The translations under genes were made by a program, and so were the position numbers. Source: Streptococcus loxodontisalivarius (GTDB taxonomy: Bacteria; Bacillota; Bacilli; Lactobacillales; Streptococcaceae). From it: a stretch of 41,834 nt of DNA. Each line of letters opens with the position of its first letter. The first letter of the stretch is position 1. Location of the stretch: contig NZ_JAFBEH010000019.1 in the NCBI RefSeq assembly GCF_016908645.1, positions 1 to 41,834 on the forward strand, read 5' to 3'. Below, in pieces: positions 8,044-15,698 of the stretch. The notes beneath the pieces are model-generated. The model worked only from the letters and a program-made list of their open reading frames with translations. It was not told the origin of the DNA and ran no database searches.

Positions 8044-8480
8044 ACATCAAGTCCCCCATCTACTGGAATCAAAATACCCACCCAGTATTCTCCATATACA
8101 TTTATAAAAGCAAGTAGTAACTTATTGCTGTGCTTAAGCTCATTTTCTTTCATATACTCATTAAGTCGTTCTAATACTATAGAAACATCGTTAAAAAATG
8201 GAACTCGCTTTCTCAAAACTTCCTTAAAAGATAGATGATCTACCCAAGTATACTTATCACCATCTTGAACTTGACTATTCACTGGTAGGTAAACAACAAC
8301 CTCTTGTTTTTCAGCTTGCAATTGATTTAATGGAAGTTCTACAATAGTTGGCCCATTTTTATATAATCCATCTTCAAAAATTTGATTTTCGTAAAGCTCA
8401 ACAACCTCACCAATTTCTTCAAAAGATAGACTACCTTGTGTTTTTACTAAACTACTACATTGTAGTGTGATAATATCCAT
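8040..8480 (-). CDS. DUF5085-like protein, A member of cassette 2
   Basis: The 146-residue soluble protein carries ENQIFEDGLYKNGPTIVELP, then VVVYLPVNSQV, and ends VYGEYWVGILIPVDG. It is the counterpart of 5507-5944. It starts one base after the stop of the membrane gene 8482-9213 with AGGAG upstream, and overlaps the next gene by four bases. The order membrane protein - A - B is therefore the same in both cassettes. Confidence 0.65.
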   Translation of the reverse strand: MDIITLQCSSLVKTQGSLSFEEIGEVVELYENQIFEDGLYKNGPTIVELPLNQLQAEKQEVVVYLPVNSQVQDGDKYTWVDHLSFKEVLRKRVPFFNDVSIVLERLNEYMKENELKHSNKLLLAFINVYGEYWVGILIPVDGGLDV

Positions 8481-8481
8481 A

Positions 8482-9213
8482 TTATTTAACTCCTTTTTTC
8501 TTATGATTTGTTTGTTTTACTTTCTTCAAAGCTTCTAAAGAACCGTCGTAACGTGATTTTTCTCGAATTGGTTGCCAGTAGGTAGATGTTCCTGTAAATC
8601 CAAACGAAACAGCTGTAGTACATAAACTCATTGATGTTCCTGCTGCATAGCCAAAAAAGGCTACTCCCTTTATTTGCATCATATCAGTTAAAATAAATAG
8701 CGCAATAAATAAAATAGTGGGGATTGCAATTACATAAACGAGAACTACTCTTAGTGGATCCTTTTTAGGAGACCTATCTTTATATTTTTCAAAGAAAATA
8801 TAGCGAAAAAGTAATAGAAAAATTGGTACAACAATAGGATAGTATATTAGAAAATTTCTTGCTTCATCAGGAAGTGGAAATAAATTTCCAATATTCAGAA
8901 TGAAATATCCCCAAATTGTTAGTACTGTGAAGATAGAAGTAATATAGGGAACATAGAGCCAATTAAATCTTGTTTTAGTATCTAGTTTGTATTGTCCGAT
9001 ATGATTCAGTAAACTAAATAATAGACAACCTAGCACTGAGATAATACCAAATATTAATTTTAGATCACGATTTTCTTCATATGGTTCTAAATATAACAAG
9101 CCAATAAGTATCAAATCTAAGAACAAAAGATATTTCGATGCAAATTGAAAACTTGCTATTGTGTAGAGTGGTCTATTGTAGTACACTCTTGTCATTTCTA
9201 TAAATCTATTCAT
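8482..9213 (-). CDS. Six/seven-TM membrane protein heading DUF5085 cassette 2
   Basis: The 243-residue product starts MNRFIEMTRVYYNRPLYT, has six or seven hydrophobic segments, a central basic loop (KYKDRSPKKDPLRVV), an FGYAAGTSMSLCTTAVSFG segment and a C-terminal basic tail. It is a close paralogue of 11631-12353. In this copy it is followed by a DUF5085 pair, whereas the other copy is followed by a DUF443-like gene. The family is not recognised. The promoter at 9250-9278 and the GAGGAGAG ribosome site lie in an upstream segment nearly identical to that of the paralogue. Confidence 0.65.
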   Translation of the reverse strand: MNRFIEMTRVYYNRPLYTIASFQFASKYLLFLDLILIGLLYLEPYEENRDLKLIFGIISVLGCLLFSLLNHIGQYKLDTKTRFNWLYVPYITSIFTVLTIWGYFILNIGNLFPLPDEARNFLIYYPIVVPIFLLLFRYIFFEKYKDRSPKKDPLRVVLVYVIAIPTILFIALFILTDMMQIKGVAFFGYAAGTSMSLCTTAVSFGFTGTSTYWQPIREKSRYDGSLEALKKVKQTNHKKKGVK

Positions 9214-9249
9214 CCAAACTTTCTCTCCTCATTTTCTTAATTTTCTTTC

Positions 9250-9278
9250 ATTTTACCATAACCAGAAAAAGCAAACAA
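9250..9278 (-). promoter_or_regulatory. Sigma-A promoter for 8482-9213 and following genes
   Basis: On the minus strand TTGTTT (9273-9278) and TAAAAT (9250-9255) are 17 bases apart. TGG precedes the -10 box, giving an extended -10. The segment is a near copy of the one at 12390-12418. Confidence 0.6.
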
Positions 9279-9333
9279 GTTGACTTGAATGCTTTGATTT
9301 CTTTGATTTGCAAAAGATTTTTACATTTTATTA

Positions 9334-10116
9334 CTAGCTTTCTAAAAATTGCTTAGCTTCACGTACATAAAATAATTCTGAATTTTGCTGAGCAATTTCT
9401 TGAAAATAGGTTTTGGCTTGGTCGATATTTCCTTGATTAACTTGATTGAGACCTCGATAATATGTAATTGCAATTTTACTTAATTTGTTTGATTGTGGTA
9501 TCGTTTCAATCTCGGAATCTGAGTTGCCTTGCAAAATATTCGTTACTGCATTAAATAGTTTTCTAGTTTCACCATCCAAATATGTTAGGTCTTCTGTTGT
9601 AACCTCTCTGTTTAGGTAGAGTTTACTCAATTCTGAATAGTAGACCTTATATTGAGTATAAAATCGTCTATGAGATGGCGATATTTTCGTAAAATCAATC
9701 TTGTCTAAAACTTCCAAACTTTCACTAAATTTTCCTTGTAAGAAAGAAACTTGAGCATAACCTAGTTTCTGTATTTGGAGGTACTCCTTCTTTGCCCTTC
9801 TATTTTTCTCACCGTTATACAATTCATCTAGTGCTGCCAGATACTTGGATAAATCAATCAATTCATTTAAGATATAATCCATTATTGGTTTCTGCACTTT
9901 TCTAAAAAAGAATAAAATTAAGAGCGAAGCTATTGCGAGAAACATCATTAACAGCAAAAGAAACTTTGCTAATTCGTTCTCTAAAACTGCATTAATCCAC
10001 AAAGTAAGAACTAGTATAATAATAGCTGTCAGAACTGCAAAATACTGCCCTCTCCTAAGTGTTTTCACTATTTCTTTTCCATATTTTGAACTTATGTTAC
10101 TAATAAATTTATTCAT
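9334..10116 (-). CDS. Membrane-anchored TPR-like protein
   Basis: The 260-residue product has two hydrophobic helices near the N-terminus (about 26-45 and 50-70), then a helical cytosolic region. That region has TPR-like helix pairs: GYAQVSFLQGKFSESLEVLD (about 135-155) and AITYYRGLNQVNQGNIDQAK with TYFQEIAQQN (about 220-250). TPR repeats usually mediate protein binding, so a scaffold or chaperone role at the membrane is plausible, but nothing shows the partner. It has no second copy in the window. It lies after the 226-residue gene at 10155-10835 with a gap of about 40 bases. Confidence 0.6.
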   Translation of the reverse strand: MNKFISNISSKYGKEIVKTLRRGQYFAVLTAIIILVLTLWINAVLENELAKFLLLLMMFLAIASLLILFFFRKVQKPIMDYILNELIDLSKYLAALDELYNGEKNRRAKKEYLQIQKLGYAQVSFLQGKFSESLEVLDKIDFTKISPSHRRFYTQYKVYYSELSKLYLNREVTTEDLTYLDGETRKLFNAVTNILQGNSDSEIETIPQSNKLSKIAITYYRGLNQVNQGNIDQAKTYFQEIAQQNSELFYVREAKQFLES

Positions 10117-10154
10117 TTCATCTAAAACTCCGTTCTTTCTGATTTTGAGAGAGT

Positions 10155-10835
10155 CTACTCATATTTTTCCTTCAACTCTGGATGTTTGATAAGATCAATG
10201 ATACAAAACGCTGCACCAACAACACCTCCAGGCATTAATCCCGCTCCAATAATAACGAAAATGATACTGGCAATACTTTGTGATATCGGAGAAGAAATAT
10301 GTCTTCCCAATACAGTTGCACTAGCGATAACTCCTAGACTGAGTGGATAAGTTAAAGCTTTACCTTTATTAAGCTTTAACACTGTGTTCTTTTGATGATA
10401 AATTACAAAAGTAATAATACTAAGGATAAATAATCCCATCACTGGAGTTAAATAAGTCCAAACTTTAGTTGGAATAAAATCATCTGCACCAACAACTCCA
10501 TCTGATACGTACAGCACCAGTCCCCCAAAGATCATCCACAAAATCGTAGCCATTGTACACAATAAAACAAGAAAATAAGTCAATATTTGGTATTTCCTCA
10601 TGATTCCTTTGAAACATGAGATGACTAAACTTAATATAGTAATAATCAAGGCAACTAGAAAAGGAAAACTAATAATAAAGTCTGCTTCACTACTTAAAAC
10701 AATGTACATAACCAGTACGAAAAAAATATTTAACCAAGCTAGTAGACTTAAATGTTCTGGATGAATTCCATATTTTATAGATGGATAAAGTTTGTTCGGA
10801 TCGATAGTTAATTCTTTTTTACGTTTTTTTGTCAT
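10155..10835 (-). CDS. Six-TM membrane protein, 226-residue family, copy 2
   Basis: The 226-residue product starts with KELTIDPNKLYPSIKYGIHP and ends GAGLMPGGVVGAAFCIIDL followed by IKHPELKEKYE. It is a close paralogue of 6758-7438; differences cluster in the middle and last helices. The ATG has no Shine-Dalgarno sequence. It lies inside the end of a decayed upstream frame (10819-10967), which itself looks like the tail of a third member of this family. Function unknown. Confidence 0.65.
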   Translation of the reverse strand: MTKKRKKELTIDPNKLYPSIKYGIHPEHLSLLAWLNIFFVLVMYIVLSSEADFIISFPFLVALIITILSLVISCFKGIMRKYQILTYFLVLLCTMATILWMIFGGLVLYVSDGVVGADDFIPTKVWTYLTPVMGLFILSIITFVIYHQKNTVLKLNKGKALTYPLSLGVIASATVLGRHISSPISQSIASIIFVIIGAGLMPGGVVGAAFCIIDLIKHPELKEKYE

Positions 10836-10967
10836 ATGATAATTTAAAATTTATGTCTTTGTATTCGAGATGTTTATGTAGAAAAACTGCTGAAAACAAT
10901 GCACCAAGACTGATTCCTGGAAATGTAAGATTTAAGAGTACTTCTAATTGTAACTGAATCCCAATAT
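10819..10967 (-). pseudogene. C-terminal remnant of a third 226-residue-family gene
   Basis: The minus strand reads LDIGIQLQLEVLLNLTFPGI and on through SLGALFSAVFLHKHLEYKDI to KLSYDKKT and a stop. The PGISLGALFSAVFLHKHLEY part matches PGGVVGAAFCIIDLIKHPEL at the end of the intact paralogues. It starts within the stop codon of 10968-11627 and ends 14 bases inside 10155-10835. It may now serve only as a reading frame that brings ribosomes to the next start. Confidence 0.55.
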
Positions 10968-11627
10968 CTAATTTATTTCTTCAAATTTCTCAACTACAAG
11001 AGCTCCGTTTTTATAAGAAGAACTAATAGGTGACATTGTCCAAGTATATAAGTATAGTGGCAAAGTAATAATTCCGTTGATAACTAAGAGCGCCCCTTCG
11101 TATCCATTGTTAAGATATAGAAAGAATAACAAACATATTAAGTTCAAAAGTAAAATGATATAAGCACCTAAGTCTCTTTTACCATTTGTCTTAAATGTCA
11201 TCATGTACTTCCTACTGTTTCTAGGTAAACGCTCCGCAGCTTTCTGATGAGCTACCCTTAAGGAATTCCAAATGATAAAGTAAGGAATAATCATCGAAAT
11301 CACAAATAGAAATAATTTCAACATAACTTGCTGACTAACATCATAATTGATAAAAAATCTTTTTAACATATCATAACCAATTTTTACAAACGGTTGGACG
11401 ATTATCGCAACGACTGACGTACTCATTCCCACTGACGAAGTAATGGAAAATTGGTTATTATTTTCCGCAAGTTCAATCATTTCTACTGTAACAGTTTCAG
11501 CCACTTTACCTCGATAATAAGATTTTGGAGTCACAGTACTTGTATCCATAAGATATCTCTTGCCGTCATCCCCGACTTCTACTATTTGATAACATCCTAT
11601 ATTGGAATTCCTAAAAGTTAATTCCAT
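10968..11627 (-). CDS. DUF443-like membrane protein (putative immunity protein)
   Basis: The 219-residue product has a soluble N-terminus of about 65 residues (GCYQIVEVGDDGKRYLMDTS), a hydrophobic pair (about 66-121), a basic loop (NSRKYMMTFKTNGKRDLG), and two further helices before the tail SSYKNGALVVEKFEEIN. The layout matches the DUF443 type, which includes T7SS immunity proteins; sequence support is weak and by eye. It begins three bases after the stop of 11631-12353 with GGAG upstream. Two decayed pieces of the same gene lie at 6705-6743 and 7481-7560. Confidence 0.6.
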   Translation of the reverse strand: MELTFRNSNIGCYQIVEVGDDGKRYLMDTSTVTPKSYYRGKVAETVTVEMIELAENNNQFSITSSVGMSTSVVAIIVQPFVKIGYDMLKRFFINYDVSQQVMLKLFLFVISMIIPYFIIWNSLRVAHQKAAERLPRNSRKYMMTFKTNGKRDLGAYIILLLNLICLLFFLYLNNGYEGALLVINGIITLPLYLYTWTMSPISSSYKNGALVVEKFEEIN

Positions 11628-11630
11628 TAT

Positions 11631-12353
11631 TTAACTCCTCATTTTCTGTTTTTTTTGTAATTTCTTCAATGTTTCCAAAGCATTATCATAACGTAATTTA
11701 TCTTTAGTAGGTTGCCAGTAGGTCGACGTACCTGTAAATCCAAACGGAACAGCTGTAGTACATAAACTTAACATCGTTCCTGCTGCATACCCAAAAAAGG
11801 CTACTCCCTTTATTTGTAACATATCAGTTAAAATGAATAGCGCGATAAGTGAAACAGCTGGGATTCCAATTACATAAGCGGGAACTACTCTTAGTGGATC
11901 CTTTTTGGGAGACCTATCTTTATATTTTTCAAAGAAAACATAGCGAAAGAGTAATAGAAGAATTGGAAAAATAATAGGATAGTATATAAGAAAATTTCTA
12001 GCTTCCCGAGGAAGTGGAAATAATTCTCCAATATTTAGAATAAAACATCCCCAAATTGTTAGCAATGAAAAGATAGACGTAATATAGGGAACATAGAGCC
12101 AATTAAACCGTGCATTAGTGTCTAGTTTGTATTGTCCGATATAATTCAGTAAACTAAATAATAGACAACCTATCACTGAGATAATACCAAATACCAACTT
12201 TAGATCTCGATTTTCCTCAAATGGTTCTGAATATAAACCGCAAAAAAATAAAAAAACTAACAACAAAAGAGACTTCGATGCAAATTGAAAACTATCTTTT
12301 GTATAGAGTGGTCTACTGTAGTACACTCTTGTCATTTCTATAAATCTATTCAT
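11631..12353 (-). CDS. Six/seven-TM membrane protein, paralogue of 8482-9213
   Basis: The 240-residue product starts MNRFIEMTRVYYSRPLYT and shares most of its sequence with 8482-9213, including KDRSPKKDPLRVV, GYAAGT and the FTGTSTYWQP tail. It is the first gene of the island. The promoter at 12390-12418 precedes it. Here the next gene is DUF443-like rather than a DUF5085 pair, so the membrane protein seems to be a constant part next to exchangeable cargo. Family not recognised. Confidence 0.65.
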   Translation of the reverse strand: MNRFIEMTRVYYSRPLYTKDSFQFASKSLLLLVFLFFCGLYSEPFEENRDLKLVFGIISVIGCLLFSLLNYIGQYKLDTNARFNWLYVPYITSIFSLLTIWGCFILNIGELFPLPREARNFLIYYPIIFPILLLLFRYVFFEKYKDRSPKKDPLRVVPAYVIGIPAVSLIALFILTDMLQIKGVAFFGYAAGTMLSLCTTAVPFGFTGTSTYWQPTKDKLRYDNALETLKKLQKKQKMRS

Positions 12354-12389
12354 CCAAACTTTCTCTCCTCATTTTCTTAATATTCTTTC

Positions 12390-12418
12390 ATTTTACCATA
12401 ACCAAAAAAAGCAAACAA
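12390..12418 (-). promoter_or_regulatory. Sigma-A promoter opening the membrane-protein island
   Basis: On the minus strand TTGTTT (12413-12418) and TAAAAT (12390-12395) are spaced by 17 bases, with TGG before the -10. A ribosome binding site GAGGAGAG and the ATG at 12353 follow. Confidence 0.6.
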
Positions 12419-12440
12419 GTTGACTTGTCTGCTTTATATC

Positions 12441-13286
12441 TTATGCTAACAACCCTAATTTTTCAAAGGCATTGTAGAGTCCATCTTTTTCGACATCGTC
12501 TGTTATCATATCTGCCATGGCTAGAATTTCTGGGCCACCATTTCCCATAGAAACGCCAACTTGACAGTAGTCTAACATAGGGATATCAATCTTGGCATCA
12601 CCAAATGCAATGGTTTGGCTACGATCAATTTTGAGGTGGTCAAGGAGGACATCGATAGCGTGAGCCTTATTGATATCTTTGACACCGAGATCGCCAAAGA
12701 GTGCTGTTTCCCCACGACCACCCCAAGTATGAGCCTCTAGATTTGGAAACTCTTGGATAGAATCCAAATGATCCTGGTAGGATGACAGGATAAAGCTGAC
12801 CTTGTTAAGGTCGTCACGATAGAGTTCTCCATCAAAAACCATACCGTGCATGAGGTCTTCGACATCCAAGTTTTCCACTACTTCATCGCTCATTCCTTTT
12901 TGGCGAGCGTATTGTCTCAAAACTGGTCGAGCTTTTTCTCTGAAGTTTTCTGAGGCAAATAGCCCATTATTTGACTCCAGATAAAATTCCAAGCCACGCG
13001 CGTGGCACCAGTCCACAATATGTTTGGTATCTTCTTTCGAAATCAACTGGTGCATGAGAACTTGCTCTTGATACTCAACATAAGAGCCATTACCTCCAAT
13101 CATGCCATCAATACCAATCTCCCAAATCTCTGATTGCATCTCTGCACGACTACGACCAGTACAAACAAAGACCAGATGACCATTTTCTCTGGCTTTGCGG
13201 ATAGCAGTCACCGCAGATTCAGGAATGCGATTATGGTAGTCTACCAAGGTTCCGTCCACATCTAAAAAAATTACTTGTTTTGTCAT
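12441..13286 (-). CDS. Cof-type HAD-IIB family phosphatase
   Basis: The 281-residue product has the HAD motif I DVDGTLV (residues 9-15, nucleophile Asp9), motif II in VCTGRS, and a C-terminal GDAKIDIPML block that stands for motifs III/IV (the usual GDxxND is GDAKID here, keeping the second Asp). Length and the cap region fit Cof/YidA-type sugar-phosphate or flavin-phosphate phosphatases; substrate cannot be told. The ATG has AAGGTGAT upstream. It is cytosolic and appears to be transcribed alone toward the membrane island. Confidence 0.85.
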   Translation of the reverse strand: MTKQVIFLDVDGTLVDYHNRIPESAVTAIRKARENGHLVFVCTGRSRAEMQSEIWEIGIDGMIGGNGSYVEYQEQVLMHQLISKEDTKHIVDWCHARGLEFYLESNNGLFASENFREKARPVLRQYARQKGMSDEVVENLDVEDLMHGMVFDGELYRDDLNKVSFILSSYQDHLDSIQEFPNLEAHTWGGRGETALFGDLGVKDINKAHAIDVLLDHLKIDRSQTIAFGDAKIDIPMLDYCQVGVSMGNGGPEILAMADMITDDVEKDGLYNAFEKLGLLA

Positions 13287-13396
13287 AAAATCACCTTTTT
13301 CTCAAGATTTCTTAGCTCTAGTTTAAGCTATTTAGACCCAAACAGATACTACTTTACTAGGGATTTCTGATACTATCCCACGAAAGTTCAGGAGCT

Positions 13397-13425
13397 TTGC
13401 TATTTCCCCACAAAAAGGATATGAT
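13397..13425 (+). promoter_or_regulatory. Promoter for the PAS-like gene
   Basis: TTGCTA (13397-13402) and TATGAT (13420-13425) are 17 bases apart. The predicted transcription start falls at about the ATG at 13432. Confidence 0.45.
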
Positions 13426-13431
13426 AGAAAG

Positions 13432-13827
13432 ATGAAAAACTTGATGAACCACCTACCCTATAAAATCGCTTATTACGATGCTCAAGGTCATGCTCTTTTT
13501 GACAATGGCGGAGCTGATGGCAGCTTTCTGCGTGATGATGTCAAGCAGGATTTGCCCTCTTGGATCCGTGAGGAGCTGCTGCTCTCAGACAGCAAGAGTT
13601 TGCAGATGCAGATTCCAACTGACGCATTTGATAAGATTCTCTTCGCTCACTATCAAGCATCACTTGATGACCAAGGTCAGCTTTTAGGCTTTTCCGAAAC
13701 CGTCTATGATTTTCGTCAAGCTCTGACCAGCTACCTCAATGAAACGGGACAAGCTATCGTCGGCTGGTCTGACGTCACATCTGGTCCTTCTATCAAGAAC
13801 GATCTCTATGATGACCTAGAGAATTAA
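13432..13827 (+). CDS. Small PAS-like protein
   Basis: The 131-residue soluble protein begins MNHLPYKIAYYDAQGHALFD, a pattern seen at the start of PAS domains (helix, then two strands), and continues with SETVYDFRQALTSYLNETGQ and an acidic C-terminus. PAS domains bind small ligands or other proteins; no output domain is attached. The ATG at 13432 is only a few bases after a good -10 box, so the message may be leaderless, or the in-frame ATG at 13444 may be used. AAAAAGGA at 13412-13419 is a possible but distant ribosome site. It converges with the dehydrogenase gene. Confidence 0.65.
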   Translation: MKNLMNHLPYKIAYYDAQGHALFDNGGADGSFLRDDVKQDLPSWIREELLLSDSKSLQMQIPTDAFDKILFAHYQASLDDQGQLLGFSETVYDFRQALTSYLNETGQAIVGWSDVTSGPSIKNDLYDDLEN

Positions 13828-13859
13828 ATAGCACAGTTGTCAAATTAAATAGATACTTT

Positions 13860-13888
13860 AGAGGCTAAAAAAATTTTTGCCTCTTTTC
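13860..13888. terminator. Bidirectional terminator between convergent genes
   Basis: AGAGGC (13860-13865) pairs with GCCTCT (13879-13884); the interior A and T runs extend the stem, and TTTT follows on the plus strand. It serves the PAS-like gene and may also serve the dehydrogenase gene from the other side. Confidence 0.6.
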
Positions 13889-14640
13889 TAGTCTCTAAAA
13901 ACGGGCTGTGGTCCAAATGTTTGTGATACAGGCATAATCTCAATACGATTGATGTTGAGATGTTCTGGCTGACTGGCAATCCATGATACTGTATTAGCAA
14001 TATCTACCGCTTGAATGGCATGAGCGCCAGCATAGGTTTGGGCAACTCTTTCTTCATCACCTTTAAAACGGACTGTCGAAAATTCTGTTCCCTCACAAAG
14101 ACCAGGCTCAATATTGGTCACACGGATCTTAGTTCCAGCCAAATCAGCACGCAGATTGAGTGAAAATTGCTTCACAAAGGCTTTTGTTGAACCGTAAACA
14201 TTTGCTCCTGGGTAAGGAACAGTACCTGCGGTTGATCCCATATTGATAATGAGACCTGAGTTTCTCTCTACCATACTAGGCAAAAGCTGACGCGTTAGAT
14301 AAGTCAGACCGATAATATTAGTTTCAATCATGGTCAGCCAGTCCCTAAAATCAGCCTGATTAGCCTTATCAAGTCCAAGTGCAAGACCAGCATTATTAAC
14401 CAGTAGATCAATCTGATTCTCTCTACCTTCAAGGCTAGCCAGTGCTTGGTCAATTGATTGAGTTGACCTCATATCCATCTGAACTGGGATGAAATTATCT
14501 CCCAGTTCTTTTTGTAAGCTCTGCAATTTTTCCAAACGGCGAGCTGCACCGATAACTTGGTAACCATCAGCAAGCAGCTGGCGACAGATTGCCTCTCCAA
14601 ATCCTGCGGAAGCTCCTGTTACAAGGGCACGTTTTATCAT
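13888..14640 (-). CDS. Short-chain dehydrogenase/reductase (YdfG-like)
   Basis: The 250-residue Rossmann-fold oxidoreductase has the cofactor loop TGASAGFG (residues 8-15), the NNAG motif and the catalytic YxxxK in YGSTK, with the serine in MGSTAGTV. ARR after the second strand favours NADP(H). The end NRIEIMPVSQTFGPQ is typical of YdfG/serine 3-dehydrogenase relatives that reduce small hydroxy acids, but the substrate is not set by sequence alone. The ATG has GAGGAG upstream. It lies downstream of pta, separated by a terminator. Confidence 0.88.
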   Translation of the reverse strand: MIKRALVTGASAGFGEAICRQLLADGYQVIGAARRLEKLQSLQKELGDNFIPVQMDMRSTQSIDQALASLEGRENQIDLLVNNAGLALGLDKANQADFRDWLTMIETNIIGLTYLTRQLLPSMVERNSGLIINMGSTAGTVPYPGANVYGSTKAFVKQFSLNLRADLAGTKIRVTNIEPGLCEGTEFSTVRFKGDEERVAQTYAGAHAIQAVDIANTVSWIASQPEHLNINRIEIMPVSQTFGPQPVFRD

Positions 14641-14660
14641 TATTTTTCTCCTCTATCGAA

Positions 14661-14687
14661 AAAAGGTTGGGTAGACTCCAACCTTTT
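14661..14687 (-). terminator. Terminator after pta
   Basis: AAAAGGTTGG (14661-14670) pairs with CCAACCTTTT (14678-14687). Reading the minus strand, a T run follows at 14659-14664. It lies directly downstream of the pta stop. Confidence 0.75.
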
Positions 14688-14694
14688 AAATATT

Positions 14695-15687
14695 TTATTT
14701 ATTATCTAGTGCTTGCGCTGCTGTAATGATAGCGAGTTTGTAAACATCATCTGCAGAACAGCCACGTGACAAGTCGTTAACTGGCATGTTAAGACCTTGA
14801 AGAACTGGTCCGATAGCATCAAACATACCAAGACGTTGAGCAATCTTGTAACCGATGTTACCTGATTGAAGGTCTGGGAAGATGAATGTGTTTGCTTGAC
14901 CAGCTACAGAGCTTCCTGGTGCCTTGATAGCTGCAGTTGATTCTACAAAGGCAGCGTCAAATTGAAGTTCACCGTCAAGTGCCAACTCAGGTGCCATTTC
15001 TTGAGCCAACTTAGTTGCTTCTTGAACTTTTTCAACCTGAGGAGCTTTAGCAGAACCTTTTGTTGAGAAGCTGAGCATAGCAATTTTTGGATCAATGTCA
15101 AAGATTTTAGCTGTATCAGCTGTGTTTACAGCAATTTCAGCCAATTCTTGTGCGTTTGGATCAATATTGATGGCACAGTCAGCAAACAAGAGACGTTCGC
15201 CAGTATTTTCACGGTTCATAAGGAAGACACCTGATGTACGTGAGATACCTGGTTTTGTCTTGATGATTTGGAGGGCTGGACGAACAGTATCAGCTGTTGA
15301 GTGGCTAGCACCTGAAACCATACCATCTGCCAAACCTTGTTTAACCAACATAACACCAAAATAGTTAACATCACGCAAAAGTTTGTCAGCATCTTCGAGG
15401 GTTGCTTTACCCTTACGAAGTTCAACAAATTCTGCCTTCATGTTTTCAAAATCAGCGTAGTCGTTTGGATCAATAATTGTCAAATCAGGGTTTGAGAAAC
15501 CAAATTGTTCCAAAAGAGCTTTGACTTCTTCTGGATTCCCAAGAATAACTGGTTCCAAAAGACCTTCAAATTTCAAACGAGCAGCTGCACGAACAACACG
15601 CTCATCATCACCTTCTGGGAAAACGATTTTCACGTTTTGCCCAACAATTTTTTCTCTCAAACTACCGAATAAAGAACGAACTCCCAT
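14695..15687 (-). CDS. pta: Phosphate acetyltransferase
   Basis: The 330-residue enzyme exchanges CoA and phosphate on acetyl groups (acetyl-CoA + Pi to acetyl phosphate + CoA) in the acetate/ATP branch of fermentation. It is full length for the single-domain Pta class. Visible family signatures are VFPEGDDERVVRAA near the start, MVSGASHSTADTVRPALQ in the middle, and the C-terminal GSSVAGQANTFIFPDLQSGN, then GYKIAQRLG with GPVLQGLNMPVNDLSRG. The ATG has AGAAGG upstream. It is the last gene of a run relQ-nadK-pseudouridine synthase-pta on the minus strand, an arrangement common in streptococci. Confidence 0.95.
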   Translation of the reverse strand: MGVRSLFGSLREKIVGQNVKIVFPEGDDERVVRAAARLKFEGLLEPVILGNPEEVKALLEQFGFSNPDLTIIDPNDYADFENMKAEFVELRKGKATLEDADKLLRDVNYFGVMLVKQGLADGMVSGASHSTADTVRPALQIIKTKPGISRTSGVFLMNRENTGERLLFADCAINIDPNAQELAEIAVNTADTAKIFDIDPKIAMLSFSTKGSAKAPQVEKVQEATKLAQEMAPELALDGELQFDAAFVESTAAIKAPGSSVAGQANTFIFPDLQSGNIGYKIAQRLGMFDAIGPVLQGLNMPVNDLSRGCSADDVYKLAIITAAQALDNK

Positions 15688-15698
15688 TATGTAACCTT

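Noticed and set aside
1..12440. LXG toxin or T7SS core gene in the island
   Set aside because: No long soluble LXG-type protein, no WXG100 protein and no FtsK-like ATPase motif seen in any frame.
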